Shown piece after piece: positions 21,081-33,187 of a stretch of 64,000 bases of DNA. The DNA lies in assembly GCA_030704615.1 (NCBI GenBank), contig CM060731.1:27342001-27406000 (forward strand). Reading direction: 5' to 3'. The DNA comes from Takakia lepidozioides (taxonomy: Eukaryota; Streptophyta; Takakiopsida; Takakiales; Takakiaceae). The notes under the pieces were generated by a model that was given only the letters and a program-made list of their open reading frames with translations, was not told the origin of the DNA and searched no databases. A program made the position numbers and the translations under genes. Position 1 is the first letter of the stretch. The number at the start of each line of letters is the position of its first letter.

Positions 21081-22974
21081 TTTTAGCCAAAAGGTCTCAT
21101 TTTTTGTAGCCAAATAACTATATTGTAAATAGTTTAATTATTGAAGGGGAAAAAAAGAGTTAAATCTGAAAGGGTGCCATACGCCTCGGGGCGTCAACCA
21201 TGACCAAGATGAAAAATGAAGCTTGGGAACAATTGCATGATGGCTCTTGTTGCTCAGGGCTACTCAGATATCAGATGGCTGGTAGAAAAGATGGGTGCGA
21301 AATCTGGCAAGCCTTTCTCGACTGGGGACATTATGCTTAGTTATTTTGTGACACTGTCAAGGAATAGATCTGTGGGGGTCAGACTGGGGTTAGGTAAAAA
21401 ACTTGAAGACATTTTGTCCTCCATGAGTCAAGTAGTGGAGGGTGTTGTCACAGCAGGTGAGGTCATCGTGTTGGCTCGGAAGTATCGAGTTCAAATGCTG
21501 GTTCATTTCTTGCTTGTATTTTTGTACCGTTGTCATTGTAAAACACATTGGCTGCCAATTACCAGCCTTCCTCAACCTGTTGATCATTCTGCTTGTGAAG
21601 TAGGGCGATGGAGAGGGTTCAAAGTTTCTTTTCTTCCATAGACTTGAGTTGGCAAGAGTCTTAAAAGTGTTAAGTGCCATTTACTTTGGAAAAACATATG
21701 AACCGGGAACTAACAGTGGAAGGACCACTGGCACACCTTGGAAAATGTGTTCGGATTGCCATCCTTAGTCTTTGTATGCATTTGCATTTCCATCTATCTC
21801 CTTGGTGAAGGGAGGCCATGAACTTACAGATCTTCAATCTAGCAGGTATGTTGTGCAAAGAATGTACTCATAAGACGTGGTTTGTCGTAGCCTTGTGATC
21901 ATTGACCCCGTGCCGAGACATCTTTGCGACCTTCCTTGTCGCCGCATTCACAATAACTTTATTTTTGTAAAGGGATTCGAACCCTTATAGCTATCCATTA
22001 TAGCATACAAAATTATGGCCGAAAGGCCTTTAAAATTAACCATAAAGGTTAAATAAATTGGAGTTTTTGGAATGTAATATGATAAACAATTTGATTGAAA
22101 GATGTCGGAATAGTTTACAACGTTGGTTTGCGAGAAACCCAGAAAGAAAGTGAATAAATATATAATGGATTAAATAAATAAAATATATACTTACAAAATA
22201 TACAACCACTGAATACAAAACAAACAACAATATTCATACCCGTTTTGAAGAACTGGTCATATCTGTATCGTAGAGAAAAGAACAAAGAAAAAAACAGATG
22301 AAGAAAAAAAATTGAAAAAAAAAAAAAAAAAAAAAAGAATAGATAGAGATTGAAGAAGAACGAACAACAGAACGAAAGAAGAAAAAAATAAGGGGAAAGT
22401 TCTATTCTGCTGAAAAACTCACATAGAAGAATAAAGATCAGAAAGAAACATAAATAGAGAACCAAAGTAAAGAACAAAAACAAAAGAAAACTACTAAGAA
22501 GAACTAAGCAACAGCTCTATTTTGCCAAAGAACCGAAAGAACAAGAAAACATAAACATACAACAGAAACAAAGAAGAAACACAAACGAAGATAAAAGAGC
22601 AGGACTGAGAGACGGTTCTTTTGTATGTAAAGAACTTGCGGAAGAAAGAGAAGAAAATGATCTTTCTTCTCCATACTTATAGGGGGAAAAAAATACGGTA
22701 TAATAAAGAATGAATGAATGAAAAATTCCCTAATTGGATGAAAATAGTATGAAAAGTTGCTATTTATTAACTTTATCCAACAAACTTTTTACATAGGTAC
22801 TAACTCATGAAAGTTTATTCAAAAATAGATGTCGATGCTTTGCTGTATGAACGTTTATCGAGAACAAAATTTTGTTTTAATTTGTAATAAATGGTGACAA
22901 CCTACAAATTTTGTCGGTACATAACAATAAATAGTGCATGTGATTCATAAATGTAATGACCAAAGTTGATACAT
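21081..22974. other. AT-rich non-coding stretch
   Basis: No gene is supported. 21216-21641 is open but has no recognised domain. 22240-22620 is extremely purine-rich on the + strand (a/g runs with an A tract at 22313-22336), which produces a false Phe-rich frame on the other strand. Confidence 0.4.
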
Positions 22975-23470
22975 TTATTGTAGTAGTAGATTTTTTTTAT
23001 ATCCCTTAGGACTCCTTAATGCCACCGTAAGGAGTTCTATGGGCAATTATAAATAATAATCTACATATTTTTATTTTCCCCCTCTTAGGAATCGGTTTTC
23101 TAAGGAGTCCTAAGGGCAATTATAAATAATAATCTATATCTTTTCATTTTTCCACTCTTAGGACTCCTTAGGGTGCCCTAAAGAGTCGTAAGGGCGACTA
23201 TTTATAGTAATTTACATATTTCTATTCCCCCCCCCCCCCGTCTTACGACTATCTAGATGGATGCTCATGCATTACAAATGGATGTATGAACATTTATTGA
23301 TAACAAAATTTTGTTTTGATTGTAATAAATGGTGACAACCTATCTATATGTTCTCATTTTCCCACTCACTCCTTAGGGGTGCCCTAAGGAGTCGTAAGGG
23401 CGATTATTTACAGTAATTTACATATTTCTATTTCCCCCCCTCTTATGAGTTCTTAGGGCCACAATCTGAG
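22975..23470. repeat. Degenerate tandem repeat built on 'ccttaggactcctta' inverted motifs
   Basis: The phrase taaggagtcctaagggcNattataaataataatctacatattttNatttccccc recurs three to four times, with units of roughly 100-200 bp. Each unit has partly self-complementary ttaggactcctta/taaggagtcctaa cores. A short poly-C run is at 23227-23240. A second phrase (aacaaaattttgttttgatttgtaataaatggtgacaacct) occurs at about 22862 and 23300. Confidence 0.65.
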
Positions 23471-24230
23471 TTCCCGAACCTCCTCCATACTAAAATCCGA
23501 AGGGACGTTGCAGGCTCAGATCCGGTTCGGGATATGTGCGAAGTTGATATGGCCACATATTTAATGTATAAATGCACGGTATTAGAAGGTGTATCACCCC
23601 AGAGGAATTTACCAGGAGTAAATATCAGAAGTTATCAAGTTACCATATTATCGAAGTTATCATAATTTACCATGATTTACCATAATCTACCATGAGTTAC
23701 CATTAGTTACCAAGTTACCGAGAGTTTATCAAATTATCGAGAGTAACGTGGAAAACTGCTCAGGAAGATTCATTTAGAAGAAACTTCTCCATCAAGATAC
23801 CTCATTTGTTTAATGAAACTTCTCTATAAAAAAGCTTTTGTTTAAAGAAACTTCTCCATCGAGAAACCATTGGAGAAACTTCTTAGGGAACCTCCTAGTA
23901 GCCAATATATATAGGAGGCGAGACTAGACACTCTTCAATCTCACCAACACAAGTTTAAGCTACTATTGTTTCCAGTTCCAGTACTCTAGTCCAGTTTCCA
24001 GTATGTGGTACTCCAGTCCAGTTTCCAGCATTTCAGTATTCAAGTCGAGTTTCAATATCTTGTACTCTTGTCCATTGTTATAACGATAATCTTGATTCAT
24101 GTTTACCCACCATGCATTCGGCCACGCCGACCTTGACTTCTTGTCTAGTCTTGTACCTCTAGTCTGATCTCTTGTTTGTGTTCAGTCGCGTTCTCGTCCT
24201 TGACAGCACTCAGTGCACTCTGCAACTGAG
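23471..24230 (+). promoter_or_regulatory. Promoter- or LTR-like AT-rich region with a TATA motif
   Basis: A run of 'accatNagttacca' phrases (23640-23730) and 'gaaacttctcca' phrases (23770-23890) is followed by CAATATATATAGGAGG at about 23904. After that the sequence becomes C/T-rich with repeated 'ccagttccagta' phrases. The order resembles a U3-TATA-R arrangement, but no partner repeat was found in the window. Confidence 0.25.
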
Positions 24231-24234
24231 CTAC

Positions 24235-24650
24235 TGACTGTTGGTTACTTTCAAATATTGATTAAATAAAATTAGGTATTTGATCACATCTAAACTCGGA
24301 TTTCTATGAAATTTGTTCTCAAATGTTCACTATTCGATTTCTGATTATTGGGCATTGAATTCTTAGAAAAAAGAATACTTTGTTTCTTAGCTATATGTTG
24401 CACTTAGGATTAGGCTTGCTTTCAAACATTCACTAAAATGAGGTTTTTGACCACATCTAAAATCGGAATGCTATGAAATCTGTTCTCACATGTTCAATAT
24501 TCAATTTAGATTGTTATGCATTAAATCGTCTGTTACCACATATTATGTCCCTCATCTATGGCATGCTACACTTGTCAATTTAGGCCTTGCTTTCAAACCT
24601 TGATTCACTAATAATAGGTTTCATATCACTCCAAATGTGTCCACTCTCAC
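24235..24650. repeat. Degenerate ~170-bp tandem repeat
   Basis: The phrase 'ctttcaaaNattNactaaaatNaggtNtttgaNcacatctaaa' followed by 'tctatgaaatNtgttctca' occurs at about 24248 and 24419. A third, weaker copy begins near 24590. Confidence 0.6.
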
Positions 24651-24689
24651 TTTATTACCACAACAGCCTTAATGTGTAAGGTAACTTTT

Positions 24690-25040
24690 TCATTCGACCT
24701 CTTTGTTACCCACCTTGACCAATCTTTTTCTTAATGAATTGAAATCTAGTTCCATCCTTACGGGCGTTCTTGACATCACTCTGGTATCCCATGATCTCTT
24801 ACACCATTGTAATGCTTGTAGATATTCCTGGTCTTTCATCTTCCAAAGCTGGTCCAAAAAAGTAAGTTCCATGCCTCCATCTTTTTCAGCTTCTAGTCCG
24901 ATTTTAATGTCGAACCCGAACCTTAAATAACCATCATCATGTCTTGTTGCTGCCCCTAGGTTAAATTTCACCGTTCTTTTTGGGCACGGGTATTGCTGCT
25001 CCTTTCTCATACACACTGTCCTATCGGAACATTGTCTCAC
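24690..25040 (-). CDS. Hypothetical 116-aa open frame
   Basis: The frame has balanced composition (FDIKIGLEAEKDGGMELTFL, YLQALQWCKRSWDTR) unlike the simple-sequence frames around it, but I recognise no family. No splice partner or promoter was identified. It may be a decayed exon of a host gene or transposon. Confidence 0.2.
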   Translation of the reverse strand: MRQCSDRTVCMRKEQQYPCPKRTVKFNLGAATRHDDGYLRFGFDIKIGLEAEKDGGMELTFLDQLWKMKDQEYLQALQWCKRSWDTRVMSRTPVRMELDFNSLRKRLVKVGNKEVE

Positions 25041-25629
25041 TCATACTTCTCTTGGTTTCAGGTACTCCTAGTTCAACTGTTGGTTTATGCTTCATTTTCT
25101 TTCTTTTCAATCCTCCTTCATCGTTCGTTGTAAAGTCATCTTTGATGGACCAAGTATATTTTCCTTTACTGTGCTCTTACTTATGAATCTCACCAACCCT
25201 TGCTATTTGTGGTTGCTCCTGCAACAATATTTTCTTGTCTTCATGCATTTTCTACTCTGTTTCCGTTCAAATGGTATACTAGCTGAGCCAATCTTTCATC
25301 CGTACTTCCCCTTACGGCCAACCTTGGACAAACTCCCAAATCATGTGGGGGGGGGGGGGGGGGTGAGAGCAGCAACGTATTTTTGAACGGAAGACGATAG
25401 GAATAATGTAAAAACTTAATGGACGGGTGTGATTCGACGGTACTTTCATCAGATCCCGGCAGCCTGGGCTCTTCCGGCAGGGCCGTCAAATCCTCCCCAC
25501 CCCCTCTTACCTTGGTTTCCCTATTAAATACTTAAGAATCCATGTGGGTTTCAAGCTGTGGTGGTTTCCTTGGTAAGATGATAGCATTGCAGGCGGCGAG
25601 GTTCAAGATTCAATTCTTGATGGGAGGCT
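25041..25629. other. No gene seen; long G run
   Basis: Contains an 18-base G run at about 25346-25363, which may be a real homopolymer or an assembly artefact. At about 25570-25625 a tRNA-like A/B-box pair is weakly suggested but not convincing. Confidence 0.3.
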
Positions 25630-25960
25630 CTTGTAGTGTAACCCCCGATCAATGTAACCCTCTAACCGGTGTAACCCTTTGTAACCGCGGTTTCTCATGT
25701 AACTCTGGTTAGTCCATTTTATACTTAGCCAAATTTGGACTTCGTCAAATTTCAAAGACCAAGTGTGAGTTACACCGAGTGGAGTTACACCTCCATTCTG
25801 CGTAACCCCGAGTGGGGTTACAGTGGGGTTACACTACTAGGAGTTACACCTCCATTCTGTGTAACCCTGTGTGGAGTTACACCTCCATTCTATGTAACCC
25901 CAGGTGGAGTTGCACACCTCGTCGTGTAACCCCGACTGGTGTTGACACTCCTTCAGTTCC
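25630..25960. repeat. Tandem self-complementary repeat (GTGTAAC...GTTACAC)
   Basis: Units of about 35-45 bp, each combining gtgtaaccccgagtgg with agttacacctccattct, occur about six times. Each unit can pair gtgtaac with gttacac. The repeat reads in frame as SYTSILCNP-like peptides, which explains overlapping open frames. Confidence 0.8.
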
Positions 25961-26943
25961 ATGTCGTTCTCAAGAGAGGGTGGGGAAGATTTGACATGCC
26001 AAAAACCGGAGTACCGTCCTGTCAGAGGTTGCACATGTGCATTAAGTTCTTACATTATTCCTATTATCTTCCTTTTTGGACACATGGAATTGCTTTACGC
26101 CTGCACTACAAGTATTGCTATGGTTTGCAGGTAAAAGAAGAGTTTTTGCTAGCAAGTGTGCCATTCATACACGATGTCTTTGCATTGCCAAGCCCCACTG
26201 TACTTCTCACCTCATTCATCCTCATCTCCTCCAAGCATAAAATTAACCCACCTCCTATATCTGATGGTGCTTGATTCTATGTAAAAGGAGACACCAATCC
26301 TAGTATTCTCAGGCATAGATGGTGGCAACTAGCTCCCACTCCACACCACCTCTGAAATTAGTGGAGCCCTTATCTTTCCTTCCCTATATCTCTCTAAAGT
26401 AGCCATCTCTATGTTACACAAATTTCCGCTCAAACTGGGCGCGGGGTCACAAGGCTACGGCTTATGAGTACACTCTATGTTACACAAAGCAAAAAATGCA
26501 AAACACATCCCTTTCTTGCAATAAAGGCACTACAAATTTATGACAATCTGTGTTCCTCGCGGCACTATGTGTGTGCATCTATCAACAATCAGTTGGAAAG
26601 TTGTGTTACAATGATTACATTGGTCCAAAATACATGCAATGGCCCATATTTAGCACAGCGTATGCTCAGAACACATCGGCACATGATATGCACTGCAGAT
26701 TGAATGCAGCATCCCCACTTTCAAATACGCAGAATGGCACAAAGAAGCGAATGGATTAAGATGAGATAAGACTGCGAGACCTTTATATAGCAGCAAAGTT
26801 ACAGAGCACAAGTTTATCCATATTATCACACAAATTCCTTTTTTTGGAGTGCACTGCTATGAAGGAAACAGTCGTGCTGGATGCCCAACTACTATTAGTT
26901 GTTGAGCACGTTATGATAATGGAAGATAGCCAACACCGATACA
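25961..26943. other. No gene seen
   Basis: Mixed-composition sequence without domain-bearing frames. Confidence 0.3.
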
Positions 26944-27257
26944 CTAGGTATGGTATCAGTAGGGGATCCTGCCAGTAATCATTCTTTCAAACAAAATTGG
27001 ACTTCAGTCTATATGCCAAGGCAGAAAGACTATTACAGTGCTTCAGTTAAATCTCTCTTACACATCCTGTAGACTACACGTTGGATCACTTGTGAATGTA
27101 CTAGGTATGGTATCAGTAGGGGATCCTGCCAGTAATCATTCTTTCAAACAAAATTGGACTTCAGTCTATATGCCAAGGCAGAAAAACTATTACAGTGCTT
27201 CAGTTAAATCTCTCTTACACATCCTGTAGACTACACGTTGGATCACTTGTGAATGTA
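26944..27257. repeat. 157-bp near-perfect tandem duplication
   Basis: 26944-27100 and 27101-27257 are almost identical (an a/g difference in gaaagac/gaaaaac is one of the few changes). The offset is 157 bp. High identity implies a recent event. Confidence 0.9.
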
Positions 27258-28985
27258 CCACCTTCCACACACAGCTGGACTTCTTCGTCTGAGGTTGACC
27301 CATCCTAAGCATTTGGCAAGTCCGGCAGTGAGTTGCTATTACCCGGCTGAACCACAATCCCAATCCAGTCTCTTGAGCAATAAAGGTCAACAGAACCTGC
27401 ACAAGGAGAACATTCCATGTTAGACTGACAGATCAGAACCTCAACGATATCCAACGATAAATTTACTCAACACCTAGATCCAAAGCCCTGCTGCACCTCC
27501 AATGTTTGTCTTCTCTCTGACCAGAGGAGGATAGATGTGTAGAAGAGATGTTCAACACCTTCCCCTCAAGATGCCAGCCCTTAGACTGGCCAACGTCAAC
27601 TGCCATAAAAAATCATCTACTTATAAAGGAGGATGCACTACTCGGGTGGCCAACTGACAAGACTCCAAATATCATCAGACAAGCTTCCAGCCAACAGCAC
27701 CTCTCCTAACTCGAGAGAAACACTGTTTGGATATGATGAGACAGCCTTTATATGGACCCCTATCCCCTTATCCCTCACTTCCCCACGTCCTTTTCAGCAC
27801 TAAAGACAAACCAATCAGATCTCTGTTCTGCGAGCAGCTATGCATGTCCCTTCCTCCATTGGAAGAGATCTATCATGCTCCAGTAGAAGATATAACATAT
27901 ATTATAGCACGCACACACCGAAGTATCAGAAATTCCACTTTGGCACGTATGGTTGCTACAGTGAGCAACACAAGGTGGCTGCAGACTAGAACCCTGGTTT
28001 AGTGGATGAAGCACTCCGCTACCCTAGTTACATTCAGTTGGTAGTGAACAAGTTAAGAGGTTATGTTAACAAGTACCTCACGGTGGTGGCGTCAATTTGG
28101 TCAGCATGTGGCAAGTCAAAGGCAGAGGTCAGAAGAGGGATCTGCTTCAGTTGGTCAGAAGTTAAGAGCAATACTACACCCAGCAAGCACAACCCAGTAA
28201 CCGCAGAGAGGAACTGTGGCCACTTGTCAGTGTCCAAGGATATGTGATTGTGCTCCAGGCTTATGTTACAGAGCTTGGTTGTTACTCTTTGGCCCAATCC
28301 ATTATCAAACAGAATACCACAAGCGGAGGGAGAGAGTGACAGAAGACTTGGAGACACAAAAATTGTTGAGTCAAATTCGAACCCTACTGTGGAACATGAA
28401 ATTTTGTGATTACCACACTTTACATAGGTTAAGTCCTAGTTCAACCACACTCTCATACTGCCAGCCTCAGAGAGCTGCAGTACGGAACAGCGAGGAAGAT
28501 AAGGGAACTGCTGCATGGTCAGACGCTACTGTACTCTCTCACAATGTTCACCCCTGGCTACCAAGTCAGCGTCAAAAAAGCCATCATCATACACTGTGTC
28601 ACCATGAAGCTGTGTGACGAGTATCGCTAGCAACTGGCTATGAACAAAAGCTAAGCTGGTCTGTGGATACAAGCTTTTGATGAAATCAAACATTAAAGGA
28701 AAAACCTCAGCTGAGCATCTAGAACAATAATCCACTGCACCTTTCTCTTGGTTCGTAACATTGCTGCTGGAACCGGGATAGCTGCTGCCTTCTCCCATAC
28801 AACAATTTTGTGTCAACCCTGTGTGCTCTACAAAGTAAATGCTGCTTCACTCCATCCAAGAACTGCCACCTCAGCATCAACCCCCTTTGTAACACGCAGG
28901 GCCAGATGAATTGCCATGTTGGCAGCATCATTGCCAAGACAGATGCTAGAGAACTTAAGCTCCAGGCAAAGTTTACATGTAGAGG
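27258..28985 (-). other. 3' flank / possible long 3' UTR of the KH gene
   Basis: Minus-strand frames such as 28816-28526 lack recognised domains. No splice-consistent gene model could be built. It may be 3' UTR or downstream spacer. Confidence 0.3.
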
Positions 28986-31900
28986 CTAACGCCGAGTCTT
29001 GGCTCGCTTCATGCCCGGGTTGTTGAATGGGGAAACAGTGCCACTCATGTGCACTGGACTGTCCTCCCGGAGAGTGCCATTCAGAATAGCGAGCTCCCGT
29101 AGTTGAGCTCTCTTCACCAGATCAAGTGTCTCATCCTGAGATAGTCAATGGAAACCAGTGTTGTTTCAAGAATAATTCACAACTTTGCAACAATCTGCCC
29201 AACCTCTCTCCTCTGGGGCACTTTAGGGGTACTACAGTATGCATGAAAGGGAACTTCAACCCCCATTGAAACCTCTGAAATTGATAGAATCGTAGTCCAA
29301 AAGGAATTGGCTTTACCCTGAGATTGTCCTTTGAGGTCATATAGACACTGGGAGAGAGGCCTTGGCCCCATAAGACCTTCTCATTCCTCTGATCTCTCAA
29401 AAATGCACTATGGTCAAAAAACGACCGTATATAAAGTCTACTGACCCTCCCTCCCTCCCTTCCCTTTTAGAAAGTGTACTGTATACATCACTACCATTCT
29501 ACACACCACAGTTGTACATGCTGTTCAATTGACTTTTCAACTTCGGACACATCATTGGGACATCACTATTTTGTCACGTAGTTCTACAGAGATGTGCATG
29601 ACATCAGACTAAATTGAATAGAGAGGTCAAGAGACATCAGAGTACCACAGGTCTAAGTAATTCCTCAAGAATCTCGCATGCATGGATGAGTTGCGCATCA
29701 ATAATAGAGGCAGGCAGCTCAGCCTCAATCAGCACATGTAGTGGCTCATTCAAGTGCTCAAAGCCCGGCTTATCTCTCAACTTGTCTTCCTGCAGAGACC
29801 GACCATTCCAAGGCATGAGTCTTGTTGCAATATGGAGATCGATGAGCGATGGCATGCCAATGATCCAGCAGTGATAGCTCCTCCTGTATAATACTTGCTG
29901 TAAATGGTCCGCATTACTTCCAGTTCGTCCTTTCCAGTAGTAGCAGTAAATACCTTGGCAGTGTCTTTGATGGAACCTCGACCCCTTATCAAGACACGAC
30001 ACCCAGTTGTGGCTTCTACCCGCTTCAATGAATTACCACGGGGCCCTAAAATTCTTCCTACAAAGTTGAACTGCACAAAGGAACAATTTATTCTTGATGT
30101 GGTTAGAGCATGCTCATGACGAGAGGGTGCAACCGGCAGCCCACCTGTTGCCCTACATGAAGCACCATGCTGACTCTAAAAAGACAACTCTCCAAATGGA
30201 CACCACCTGAACAATGAAGGACTCTGCAAAAGTGAGCGCCAATACTACCACTGCCCACACATGCAATCGTGGGGTGCTGAAATCATACACTCCAGGTACA
30301 CCTACAGTAACAAAGAAGGAGTGAAGTTGCTCCTTAAACATGGGGTTCCCAATGCGTGTGAAGAATGACCTCTTCACCACACCCAACTACCTCCCACTGC
30401 TTGTGAGTGCCTTGTTACCTATGCAAGCTAATTACTAATTATCTATTTCAAAAAATGTGATGTTCCACAGTGGTACATACATTGGGATACTTAGCAACAG
30501 GCACTTCAATGCGCTGCGTTTTCTTTACAATCGGTCCTGATGCAGGAGTACCGTGCCAATTTGCCTGAGGCATCCCAAGCCTCTGTGATCCCACCCCCAC
30601 CCCAACCCAACCCAACCCCCAGAAACAGAATGGACATATATAGATATATCAATAACTTGGTACTTTATAGATGTGAGACCAAAAACGATGAAGGGAATCC
30701 ACAACTGGAACAGCAGGAAAAGGAAAAGGGGAGAGCTGCAAGACATGCATACTTCACCCCAGCCGTTCAAGTCAGAACTCCCATTAGTCAATAGTGTTCC
30801 AGAAGACAGTGGACTTCCATGCTCCAATCCATCCTGCTCCAGAAATGATGAACTGCCCACAAGCGCCGTCACTCGCACTATTTCTGAGTCACACAAGCAA
30901 AACCATCAGAAGATCTTCCCATATGTTGCACATAACCAAAATTCAATGACACGCCTGCAGCATTGCAAAGACAAAAGAACAAAGATAAACTAGAGTAAGT
31001 CCATCTACCCAAATTAGCAAAGGTCATATCCATATCCATTAGTCTCCAGAAACCAATATTAATGTCTAAGGGGCCATTGAAGTCCTCAGATCATAATAGA
31101 AAAGAAACAAATAGCTAAGACAATGGACCTACATACATCCACAAGTATACAAAATATATCTTCCTATTACCGAGTTCTCTCAAATAATAACACCCTATCC
31201 TAGAGCTCATCACAACCTAGGATGTATAAAGCTGGCAAGAGGCAAACAAAGGACAACAAGGCACATACCCTGATCAAGCAGGCCACTGCAGTTTGGTAAA
31301 ACTTGCATGAATGGACCCAATTTTTGCCTCTCCGCCAACAGTTCTGAAAGATACCTGTGTATTGCATATGAGCAAAACCAGACGTGTAGAGTTGCAGCCG
31401 GTCAAACTTCAATATATCAATCATAGTTCAGTTTTTGAATGACAGGATTTTTCTTTAAACACAAGCAGTTCAATGATATGTATTCCAAAAACAGAGCAGA
31501 AGTATCTACTTTTTCCCACCGATCTTTATTATTATGGAGTGGTTGAATGTTTGAGTCTCATGAATCTCATCGTATTACACAGCTGAATGTACTTAGCCCG
31601 GAGGCATACATGCATGACAGTCAGCTGGTAAGCTCCGAACCACCGTGCACCAGCCAGCGTCGGAGACGTAGCACCAGACCAATATGCGAGAGACGTTAAG
31701 ATGAAGGAAAAAAAAAAAAAAAAAAAACATCTGAGACTCCACCGCCCTTACATAATTTCTTCATTTCTTCCTCGGTGGAGTCGAAAACTTGACACGTATT
31801 ACCGCCGCAGTGTTTGAAACTTCTCAGACTCACTCGACTGTCGTCTCGAAAACTTAAGCTGCTCTTTCGAGGTTGAAAGAAGCCAGGGTACGGACCTACT

Positions 31901-32145
31901 CACCATGCTCACTACGTTACAAGATCATTACCGAAAGTGATGAAGACTCTTGTGTCACATCAACGAAATTTGAGAGATGGCGGACGAGGAGGAGTCATTA
32001 GCAACAGAATCGATCATAAAAAAACCCTGAGAGAAGCTGCAAGAACATACTTGTCGTGCTCAGCAGCCGCACCAGAAGAACGAAGGCCAGCAAGCTGCAG
32101 GGAGCCTCCCGCTGATGGCGAATATTGCATATACCTCCCTGCCAT
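28986..32145 (-). CDS. STAR-family KH-domain RNA-binding protein (plant SPIN1/quaking-like type)
   Basis: Seven minus-strand exons join in phase to 257 aa plus stop: 32051-32145 (ATG 32143-32145), 31269-31354, 30758-30883, 30481-30536, 29954-30070, 29646-29789, 28986-29135. Residue order: [38 protein letters not shown] (N-terminal dimerisation/Qua1-like segment); a linker with [22 protein letters not shown]; then the KH core [20 protein letters not shown] with the GPRG loop, [28 protein letters not shown] and a Qua2-like [14 protein letters not shown]. The end is [15 protein letters not shown], a typical nuclear-localisation-like tail of this plant family. Members bind RNA and act in splicing or mRNA control. 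All introns are GT-AG and no lesion is seen, so this is the most secure functional gene here. Confidence 0.92.
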
Positions 32146-32459
32146 CCTCCTGCCTGTGCTGCCTGCCCCAGCTTTCCCGCACCTTGATCTCTCCAACTGC
32201 CACAATCTTTCCTTGAATCCTTGTCTCTAGTACTTACGCGATCTTCACCCTTTCCCTGCGCATACCTTATCTTTGGTCTTGCCTCTAGCTGTGGCCAATG
32301 CATGTTCCTTTGCAGAACACGCACAGGCTTACGTCACCACTCCAATCAGTGCGTTTTGCCCATTCTTTCCCGTTTAATTTATTCATTTAAGGAATGGGAA
32401 CTATTCCTTCTTCTTTTTTCTTTAAGAAAAAAAAAAAACAAAACAGGGGGATTGTAGCC
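32146..32459. other. Promoter / 5' flank of the KH gene
   Basis: Upstream of the minus-strand ATG at 32145. A mixed C/T-rich region is followed by an A run at 32428-32440 that may mark the end of the adjacent LINE. No clear TATA box. Confidence 0.3.
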
Positions 32460-33187
32460 CTCACAAATTTATTGAAGAAGGGGTAAGGAAAAAATAACCT
32501 TATAGAGAGCCATAAGGCAGATTACAGAGGAACCAACATTACAGAAATCAAGGAAGATGAATCTAGACTAAGTAGGAATTAATTCCTTACATAGTCGAAA
32601 ACAGGGAGAAGTGAGGAGAAAGTATAGAGCTGAAGTGTCCACTCTACATAGATGAACCTGTCCAGCAAGAAGAAGGAGAGCAGGACCTAGTTTGCCAGAA
32701 AACATCCTACATACTGCCTGCGTTTCCTCTCAGGACCCTCATAAGTAAGTTGTGCCTTTGCTTTTGCTTTCCTAGAGCCACTACGTTTGTGTCTCCAATT
32801 GATTTCCGTGTCTTCGTTCTCCAGCGAGGTTTGTTTTGTACTAGTTGAGCTTCCAACAGGCGGGGGGGGGAGTCTTCCCACACAATTCTTGTGTCTTCAA
32901 TTCTCCTGCAGAAAACAAAGTCCTTCCCCCAAGATTCGTCCAACTTGGCAAAGAGTTTGGGTCTTCGATTGCTGTGACACTTGGAAAGAGCTGCAAGCAA
33001 AACAGACCAAGCTTTGCGAGCCTCAACCTAAGGTCTGAGTGAGCCAGATAAAGAACTTTCTGCACACACGGCCTCTCTTTCTGATACACCACACAGCACC
33101 TCATTTTCCACAACTGCCAAAGGATTATCCCCCTGATAGATTCCCACACTGGACAAGAAGAGTGCATTTTGCCATTCTTAACATTAA

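Noticed and set aside
21965-22010. Perfect T-arm (AAGGGTTCGAATCCCTT on the minus strand) suggesting a tRNA gene
   Set aside because: Only the T-arm and a possible D-arm scrap are present; no anticodon arm or acceptor stem could be built. At best an organellar tRNA relic.
22115-22483. Phe/Leu-rich 122-aa frame that looks like a membrane protein
   Set aside because: It is the complement of a purine-rich, A-tract-bearing simple sequence; composition alone produces it.
25346-25363. G run as a functional G-quadruplex
   Set aside because: A plain 18-base G homopolymer next to non-coding sequence could equally be an assembly or sequencing artefact; no supporting context.
28526-28816. 96-aa minus-strand frame downstream of the KH gene as an additional exon
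   Set aside because: The KH gene has a complete C-terminus and stop at 28986-28988, and no acceptor-consistent continuation or family match was found.
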